Assembly: GCA_964626055.1 (NCBI GenBank)
Contig: CAZVDF010000076.1
Span: forward strand, 1-11,349
DNA length: 11,349 bases
Source: JAFGSG01 sp964626055
GTDB taxonomy: Bacteria > Spirochaetota > UBA4802 > JAFGDQ01
Direction: 5' to 3'
A program made the translations under genes and the position numbers. The notes beneath the pieces were generated by a model. It saw only the letters and a list, made by a program, of their open reading frames with translations, did no database searches and was not told the origin of the DNA. Shown here piece by piece: positions 6,842 through 11,349 of the stretch; within the stretch, counting starts at the first letter, position 1, and every line of letters starts with the position of its first letter.

Positions 6842-7348
6842 CTATGCGCCTGGATTTTTAACAATTACAACTTCGCTGAAACCCTCATTTACAGAAGGGA
6901 GCACTTTTTTATTATTCAGTTTATGCACAACATATTCAGGAATTCCGGCAGATTTTACCGTATTATTCTTTATACATATATCCACGGGAACATCGAGAAA
7001 GACTATGCCGGCTGTTTTCCCCATATCCTTTGCGATCGCTATAAAGCGTTTCCTGGATTCAACGCTTGAGAAAGTATTTATGACCAGAACGCTCCTTTTA
7101 TTCTGCAGAAAATGTTCTATTATCTTTCTCTCGACATGTTTTACAAGTACGTCGTCTTCTTCATTGAACAGGTCGGCACTCCATTTTTTACCGAAATTCG
7201 TCATCTCGAACAATAATTTTCTTATCTCCGACCGGCTGACCCTGTATCGCGATTTGTTCATAAAATGCTTTATCGCGAATTCGGTCTTCCCCGATCCGTA
7301 CAGGCCTCCAAGCAATACTATGCTGCACTTCTGAAGTTTATCCATCAT
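6842..7348 (-). CDS. P-loop kinase, polynucleotide-kinase-like (AAA_33 type)
   Basis: A 168-residue P-loop NTPase transcribed opposite to its neighbours. Walker A is GLYGSGKT (15-22, K21). VSRSEIRKLLF (37-47) and VLVINTFSSVESRKRF (87-102) match in position the substrate-base and DTNxxxxRR segments of T4 polynucleotide kinase and related small-molecule kinases. A basic lid-like part follows an FLDVP strand (about 118-122). In T4 Pnk the first segment has an Asp that acts as general base; here the aligned residue seems to be S40 (E41 next), and the later Asp-Thr-Asn is N91-T92, so the substrate or even activity may differ. There is no phosphatase or ligase domain. The start is well fixed: GGAGG (plus-strand 7355-7359) lies six bases before MM. 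It is monocistronic, convergent with the methyltransferase gene and divergent from the CAP gene. Whether it phosphorylates RNA, DNA or a small molecule is unknown. Confidence 0.85.
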   Translation of the reverse strand: MMDKLQKCSIVLLGGLYGSGKTEFAIKHFMNKSRYRVSRSEIRKLLFEMTNFGKKWSADLFNEEDDVLVKHVERKIIEHFLQNKRSVLVINTFSSVESRKRFIAIAKDMGKTAGIVFLDVPVDICIKNNTVKSAGIPEYVVHKLNNKKVLPSVNEGFSEVVIVKNPGA

Positions 7349-7354
7349 ATCAAA

Positions 7355-7359
7355 CCTCC
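7355..7359 (-). promoter_or_regulatory. Shine-Dalgarno of the P-loop kinase gene
   Basis: The plus-strand CCTCC reads GGAGG on the minus strand, six bases before the first of two adjacent ATG codons. It fixes the start of the kinase at 7348. Confidence 0.85.
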
Positions 7360-7390
7360 AAAATTAAGCTATGCTGTCGGATACCATTAT

Positions 7391-7419
7391 AATATATTAA
7401 AATAGTTGCATATTTTCAA
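7391..7419 (-). promoter_or_regulatory. Candidate promoter of the P-loop kinase gene
   Basis: On the minus strand TTGAAA (plus-strand 7414-7419) is followed after 17 bases by TATATT (7391-7396). A perfect TATAAT (7386-7391) lies just beyond but would need a 22-base spacer. The AT-rich context allows chance matches. Confidence 0.35.
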
Positions 7420-7487
7420 GGGAGTGTTTTTTTAAACCATGGTCAAAAGTATGCATCTCTAAATTAATTATCGGGGATAATATCTTT

Positions 7488-8366
7488 ATGAAAAGATTAA
7501 TTTTTGTTTTTATTATATTTTGTTCTTATCCGGCCGGTTACGCAAATACCACGAGAGATATCGGCCCTGAACCAGAGCTGAATTTAAAACTCATATCCAA
7601 ATGGATATTGTTCTATACGAACATCGAGCGCGTAAAAAACAGGCTGGCGCCCGTTCAGTACGATACCGGCCTTGAGAAAGCGGCATTCTGGCAGGCGGAA
7701 TATAACGCAAAAACGCAGAAACTGGAGCATGTAATACGGGATAGGGAAATGAGCGCGCCCAAAAACAGGATTGAGCATTTTGGCGGGAGGTGCGGCACCT
7801 GCGGGGAGAATTTAACGGTTAAATTTGCAACGAATTCCGAAGGGATTCGATTTATGATAAAAAAGGATGGGAACGGGACTTATTATGATTTCGGCGCGCA
7901 TACGATCAAGTGGAGAAACGAACAGGAGATGGGGTATACGATGCTCGAGAGCTGGATGAACAGCCCGGGGCACCGCAAGAATATCCTGACAGCCGCGTTC
8001 ATGTGGCTTGGCCCGGGCGTAGCAAAGGGAATATACAGCAATAACAAATCTTATTACGGGTGCCAGGTATTCAACGGCATCGGCGGGCTGCCGCGAGATT
8101 TCTTTAAATCCGGATACGAGCTTGGCGGATTTGAAGCGAAAAAGAGCATTGCCGGCGGCAAAGAAGGATATGTAATTTCGTACAATGGGCCAATGATCCC
8201 GGGCGTTATTGAAGTAAACAAAGATAAAGAGTTAATAACGCACACACTTGAAAAGAAAGATGGCAAGCTTGTGTTCATTAAAAGCGCTCCGGTAAGCGGT
8301 GAGCTCTTCTTTGCTCTTTATGACAAAAAGGAGGACAAGCTCTACCCGGTAATGATGCTGAAGTAG
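7488..8366 (+). CDS. Secreted CAP/SCP-domain protein
   Basis: A 292-residue protein with a signal peptide (MKRL, a hydrophobic core, then about residue 19 GYA before NTT) and no retained membrane segment, so it is exported to the periplasm, envelope or outside. Residues about 35-205 are a CAP (SCP/PR-1, PF00188) domain. The hallmarks are H81 in LEHVIRD, E107 in CGENL, E154 and H162 in ESWMNSPGHRKNIL, and the final strand YYGCQVFN. The two His and two Glu match the metal-binding tetrad of CAP proteins. C102 and C105 flank the GEN segment, a CxxC not general to the family. A further 75 residues (about 218-292), rich in Gly, Lys and predicted strands, have no recognised domain. Bacterial CAP proteins have various or unknown roles, so no activity is assigned. 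The gene stands alone, with a weak RBS (GGGGATAA, 7473-7480) and a strong terminator 100 bases behind it. Confidence 0.88.
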   Translation: MKRLIFVFIIFCSYPAGYANTTRDIGPEPELNLKLISKWILFYTNIERVKNRLAPVQYDTGLEKAAFWQAEYNAKTQKLEHVIRDREMSAPKNRIEHFGGRCGTCGENLTVKFATNSEGIRFMIKKDGNGTYYDFGAHTIKWRNEQEMGYTMLESWMNSPGHRKNILTAAFMWLGPGVAKGIYSNNKSYYGCQVFNGIGGLPRDFFKSGYELGGFEAKKSIAGGKEGYVISYNGPMIPGVIEVNKDKELITHTLEKKDGKLVFIKSAPVSGELFFALYDKKEDKLYPVMMLK

Positions 8367-8464
8367 ATTATAATAAATTATTGATCGTTTTTAAAGTATT
8401 TATTCGGCCTGCTCCTGGACTCGGAAAAGTATATAAAATATAAATTAAAAATATTATATTTACT

Positions 8465-8502
8465 AAAAAAAGGATTGCTCAAATATAGGGCAATCCTTTT
8501 TT
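8465..8502 (+). terminator. Intrinsic terminator
   Basis: GGATTGCTC (8472-8480) pairs with GGGCAATCC (8488-8496), with one G-T wobble, around the loop AAATATA. An A-tract (8465-8471) precedes it and a T-tract (8497-8502) follows, so it can act on the plus strand and, by symmetry, on the minus strand. It separates the CAP gene from the TPR/TpsB pair. Confidence 0.9.
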
Positions 8503-8558
8503 ATATTAAAAATTATTATTTTTTAATAAAATAATTTGACTTATAAAGTTATTCTTTA

Positions 8559-8575
8559 TTGGAAGCAAATTCCAA
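8559..8575. repeat. Inverted repeat upstream of the TPR/TpsB pair
   Basis: TTGGAA and TTCCAA form a perfect inverted repeat around GCAAA. It lies about 100 bases before the TPR gene and just after a TTGACT (8536-8541) that could be a -35 box, although no good -10 is at the right distance. A dimeric regulator site is possible. Confidence 0.4.
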
Positions 8576-8676
8576 CTTATCCCATTTTTTATGGTTTAAC
8601 GGCACTTACGATAATATATGAAGCGGAATGATATCCCGTTATGGAAAAATCTTTAAATAAGACGGAAGAAATTACA

Positions 8677-9534
8677 ATGGAAATCAAATTAAAATTATTA
8701 ATTTTTTTAATAGTTATAGCAACTTTATTTATCCCGCATTGCAGCAAAAAAAATGAGAACGAAAAAATACATGTTAAACAACAATCTGATTCTTTAGATG
8801 AAAATAAAACCGTTGAAGCAGTCCCAAAAAAGTCAAAGAATTATAGTGAAATTATAGCTGAATTAGATCAGGCTATTTTAAAAAATCCAAATGATGCCGG
8901 GCTTTATAGGAAAAGAGGTTTCTTAAAATTTAAATTAAAGGATTACAAAGGTGCGATTGCTGATTTTGACAGTGCAATAAAATTAAGGCCGGATTTTACT
9001 GATGCTTATTTAAACCGCGGAGAAAGTAAAATAAAAATAAACGACTATGACGGTGCGATAGACGATTTTAACGCTGTTATCAGATTGAACCCAAATAATT
9101 TCGAAGCTTATCACGGCAGGGGATTCTCTAAATTTAGATTAAAAAAATATAATGAAGCTGTTGCGGATTACACTCTCGCAATTGAGATAAAGCCGGGATA
9201 TTTAAAAGCATATTTTAATAGGGGGATAGCGAGAGATGAGTCAGGCGACTATCATGGCGCATTTGATGATTACAGCAAGGTAATTGAGCTCGATCCAGGG
9301 AATTATTCTGCATATTTGGACAGGGGAAGAGTAAGAGTAAAATTTAAGGAATTTGATGAAGCAATTGCGGATTATACCATGGCTGTCAGCCTTAAACCTA
9401 AGGCAGCGAAAGCATATTATGACAGAGGTAAAGTAAAGCTTCGATTAAACAGAATAGATGGTGCGTGTGCTGATTTTAAAAAAGCAGAATTAATGGGATG
9501 GAAGCAAGAGGATGACCTGAATGCCTGCAAATAA
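8677..9534 (+). CDS. TPR-repeat probable lipoprotein
   Basis: A tetratricopeptide protein with an N-terminal export signal. From the ATG at 8677 it has MEIKLKLL, a long hydrophobic core, then FIPHC with Cys at residue 22, which looks like a lipobox with an unusual His before the Cys. An upstream ATG at 8641 would add 12 residues with two adjacent Glu; I prefer 8677 because GGAAG lies eight bases before it and the signal peptide is then of normal shape. After a polar linker, six 34-residue TPR units run from about residue 71 to the end, each with the AY(L/F)xRG and (G/E)A(I/V)xD(Y/F) pattern. TPRs bind protein partners. The gene is rich in AAA, TTA and GAT codons, more AT-rich than the left-hand genes. 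Its last 14 bases overlap the TpsB gene, so the two are probably translationally coupled and may work together in envelope export or assembly. Confidence 0.88.
   Translation: MEIKLKLLIFLIVIATLFIPHCSKKNENEKIHVKQQSDSLDENKTVEAVPKKSKNYSEIIAELDQAILKNPNDAGLYRKRGFLKFKLKDYKGAIADFDSAIKLRPDFTDAYLNRGESKIKINDYDGAIDDFNAVIRLNPNNFEAYHGRGFSKFRLKKYNEAVADYTLAIEIKPGYLKAYFNRGIARDESGDYHGAFDDYSKVIELDPGNYSAYLDRGRVRVKFKEFDEAIADYTMAVSLKPKAAKAYYDRGKVKLRLNRIDGACADFKKAELMGWKQEDDLNACK
9508..9512 (+). promoter_or_regulatory. RBS of the TpsB gene inside the TPR gene
   Basis: GAGGA within the last codons of the TPR gene lies eight bases before the ATG at 9521. It supports this overlapping start and coupled translation. Confidence 0.6.
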
Positions 9535-11302
9535 TAAGAACAGCCGAGATATTATCCTGCTAATCCTGATTTTAATTTTTTGCATGCTGCCGTTTTCTAC
9601 CGATATCAAGGCTGCAGGACCGGGAATAGACGAGAATGTAAAAAGGGATATTGAGCGGAAGAGACTTGAACTGGAAGAAAAATTAAGGGAAAAAGAAAGA
9701 AAAGAAAAAGAGGCCGGAGAAAAAGCGCCGGGAAAAGAAGCTGCACTGCCTGAAGAAGGCGAAATTCGTTTTTTGATCAGAGAAATAATAATTCAGAATC
9801 CAGGTCTTTTAAGCAAACGGGAGAAAAATAAGCTTCTTGCCCCGTATCTGAATAAAGAAATAAGCAATAATGACATTAATACTCTTGCCGGCAAAATTAC
9901 CAACACTCTGATGGAGAAAGGATATATTACTGCAAGAGTGAAAATCCCTCTTGAACAAAACCTGAAATCCGGTAAACTTGTACTTGCAATAGTTAACGGT
10001 TATATTGAAGACATTGTCCCAGATAAAGACAGTAACAGTATAAGAAGAAAAATGCAGCTATTTTTCGTTTTTCCTTTTTTTAAAGGGAAACTTCTTAACA
10101 TCAATGATCTGGATTATGGAATTGAGCAGATGAACAGGCTTGAATCCAATAATGCCTCTATGAAGATCTTGCCGGGAGAAAATTTGGGCGCTTCAAAGAT
10201 AATAATTTCAAATGATCCCGGATATCTGCTTCACGTTGAAACGGGCGTCGATAATCTTGGACAAAAATCGACGAGCCTGTACCGAAGAAAAATTTCAGCT
10301 GGATTGGATAATCTGCTAAGCATTAATGATTACAGTCTTTTTACATATAGTGACGGGACTAACAGAGACACTGACCGGAAATTTAACAGATGTTATACTG
10401 TTTACTACGTTTTTCCTTTTGGTTACTGGACATTTTCAGCTAATTACAGCTATTCCGCTTACAAACAGCAAATAAGCGGCATGAACACCCAATATAAATT
10501 TGAAGGCAATAGTTCGAGCAGCAGTTACAATATTGAGAGATTAATGTGGAAAGAAAAATTAGACAGAATAAAGTCGAGGATTTCTCTTACTCTTAAAGAT
10601 AAGGCAACTTTTATTGAGGACGAAAAAATAGGCACTCAAAGCAATAAGCTTACAGTGGGTGAAATAGGGATTATCTACAGCGGTTATTTATTCGGCGGAT
10701 TCTTTTCTTGTGGTATCAGCTATGATAGAGGCTTGCATTACTTCGGAGCTAAAAAAGATACATCGGATATGGATGAAAGCAGTCCAAGATCGCAGTTCAA
10801 TAAATATAAAAGCGATATATTCTGGAACAGGCCGTTTAATATCCTCAATCAGAATTTTTTATATTCATTTAACGTCAGCGGGCAATATGGCATGGAGACG
10901 CTTTACAACACCGAACAGATAAGCATTGGGGACCTGTACACTGTAAGAGGCTTTAAAAAATCCTCTGCAACGGGCGACAGGGGATATTATATAGGAAATG
11001 ATTTGTCTATAAATGATTTTTCAAGGTTCTTGAACTATCTTAGAGGGCTTAAATTGTCTGTCGGTTATGATTACGGATACGTAATCCATAAAACCGGCGA
11101 AAACGCAAATAACGGGCAGGGAGAGGCAACGCTTTCCGGAATATCCTCTTCGCTTAATTATTCCAGCGGACTTTTTAATTTAAGTTTAACATACGGATGG
11201 AGGCTGCGATCGCCGGCTTTTATTCAAGAAGACAAGTATGTTGTATATTTCATCTGCAGCATGAATTTGACAACCCTGTTTGACGAATCGCGGCAATTAT
11301 AG
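9521..11302 (+). CDS. TpsB/ShlB/FhaC-type outer-membrane transporter
   Basis: A 593-residue Omp85-superfamily protein of two-partner secretion type. The N-terminus has a signal peptide (hydrophobic 11-25, cleavage near A31-A32), then a very charged Glu/Lys/Arg segment (about 35-78). A POTRA domain (about 81-160, POTRA_2 type) and a second (about 160-235; FVFPFFKGKLLNINDLDYGIEQ, then LPGENLGASKI) follow. The rest is the transmembrane beta barrel, opening with the GVDNLGQKSTSLYRR strand. V475-R476-G477-F478 is the conserved VRGF/Y motif of the barrel-plugging L6 loop. Length fits FhaC/ShlB homologues (about 550-600). Such proteins export a large TpsA adhesin, haemolysin or similar passenger across the outer membrane; none is seen here, and only 47 bases remain after the stop. 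In FhaC an N-terminal helix plugs the pore and a linker follows; the charged segment may be its equivalent (inference). It overlaps the TPR lipoprotein gene. Confidence 0.9.
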   Translation: MPANNKNSRDIILLILILIFCMLPFSTDIKAAGPGIDENVKRDIERKRLELEEKLREKERKEKEAGEKAPGKEAALPEEGEIRFLIREIIIQNPGLLSKREKNKLLAPYLNKEISNNDINTLAGKITNTLMEKGYITARVKIPLEQNLKSGKLVLAIVNGYIEDIVPDKDSNSIRRKMQLFFVFPFFKGKLLNINDLDYGIEQMNRLESNNASMKILPGENLGASKIIISNDPGYLLHVETGVDNLGQKSTSLYRRKISAGLDNLLSINDYSLFTYSDGTNRDTDRKFNRCYTVYYVFPFGYWTFSANYSYSAYKQQISGMNTQYKFEGNSSSSSYNIERLMWKEKLDRIKSRISLTLKDKATFIEDEKIGTQSNKLTVGEIGIIYSGYLFGGFFSCGISYDRGLHYFGAKKDTSDMDESSPRSQFNKYKSDIFWNRPFNILNQNFLYSFNVSGQYGMETLYNTEQISIGDLYTVRGFKKSSATGDRGYYIGNDLSINDFSRFLNYLRGLKLSVGYDYGYVIHKTGENANNGQGEATLSGISSSLNYSSGLFNLSLTYGWRLRSPAFIQEDKYVVYFICSMNLTTLFDESRQL

Positions 11303-11349
11303 CATTTTACGATTGAATTAATACATATCCGCACGAGGCAAACCAACCA
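11303..11349. other. Right edge, no feature seen
   Basis: The last 47 bases after the TpsB stop codon contain no terminator, start codon with RBS or other recognisable element. Confidence 0.5.

Noticed and set aside
6740..7334. Plus-strand frames opposite the P-loop kinase
   Set aside because: The minus strand has Walker A, a perfect GGAGG RBS and family-like motifs; the plus frames are low-complexity shadows.

Overview
The window looks like a chromosomal stretch of a Gram-negative, probably anaerobic bacterium. The outer-membrane evidence is a two-partner-secretion (TpsB/FhaC-type) barrel protein with POTRA domains and a probable lipoprotein. The anaerobe suggestion rests only on a cysteine-rich FMN oxidoreductase of a type I associate with clostridia and other anaerobes. 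Coding regions are moderately GC-rich on the left and clearly more AT-rich on the right, and the intergenic DNA is very AT-rich. A spirochaete, a deltaproteobacterium or a candidate-phylum genome would all fit; the sequence alone does not decide it. There is no rRNA, tRNA, CRISPR array, transposase or phage gene.

Layout: (1) 7-2262, a large fusion of an N-terminal ATP-grasp ligase with a C-terminal FMN-dependent alpha-hydroxy-acid dehydrogenase carrying a CxxCxxCx4C motif. (2) A 350-base intergenic region with a 12-base tandem duplication, GATTAATC palindromes and a plausible sigma70 promoter. (3) 2615-6610, four tightly spaced plus-strand genes: a soluble GAF histidine kinase, a second minimal histidine kinase, a stand-alone receiver protein, and a beta-class DNA methyltransferase that appears to start at TTG and lies in the same frame as the receiver, separated from it by one TAA. 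(4) A C/G-rich imperfect palindromic repeat, then a minus-strand P-loop kinase of polynucleotide-kinase type. (5) 7488-8366, a secreted CAP/SCP-domain protein, followed by a strong intrinsic terminator. (6) 8677-11302, a TPR lipoprotein whose end overlaps the start of a TpsB-type outer-membrane transporter.

How they may work together: the two kinases and the receiver look like one intracellular signalling unit. The GAF domain has the NKxnFx3DE signature of cyclic-nucleotide-binding GAF domains, the kinase has a five-cysteine insertion near its C-terminus, and the receiver has no DNA-binding output, so it probably acts through protein contacts. The methyltransferase may simply be co-transcribed, but its arrangement with the receiver gene is unusual. 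The TPR lipoprotein and the TpsB protein are translationally linked and probably act at the outer membrane; no TpsA substrate is visible before the window ends.

The best candidates for something undescribed are the ATP-grasp/FMN oxidoreductase fusion and the GAF-kinase/kinase/receiver/methyltransferase cluster. Neither can be called novel without database comparison.
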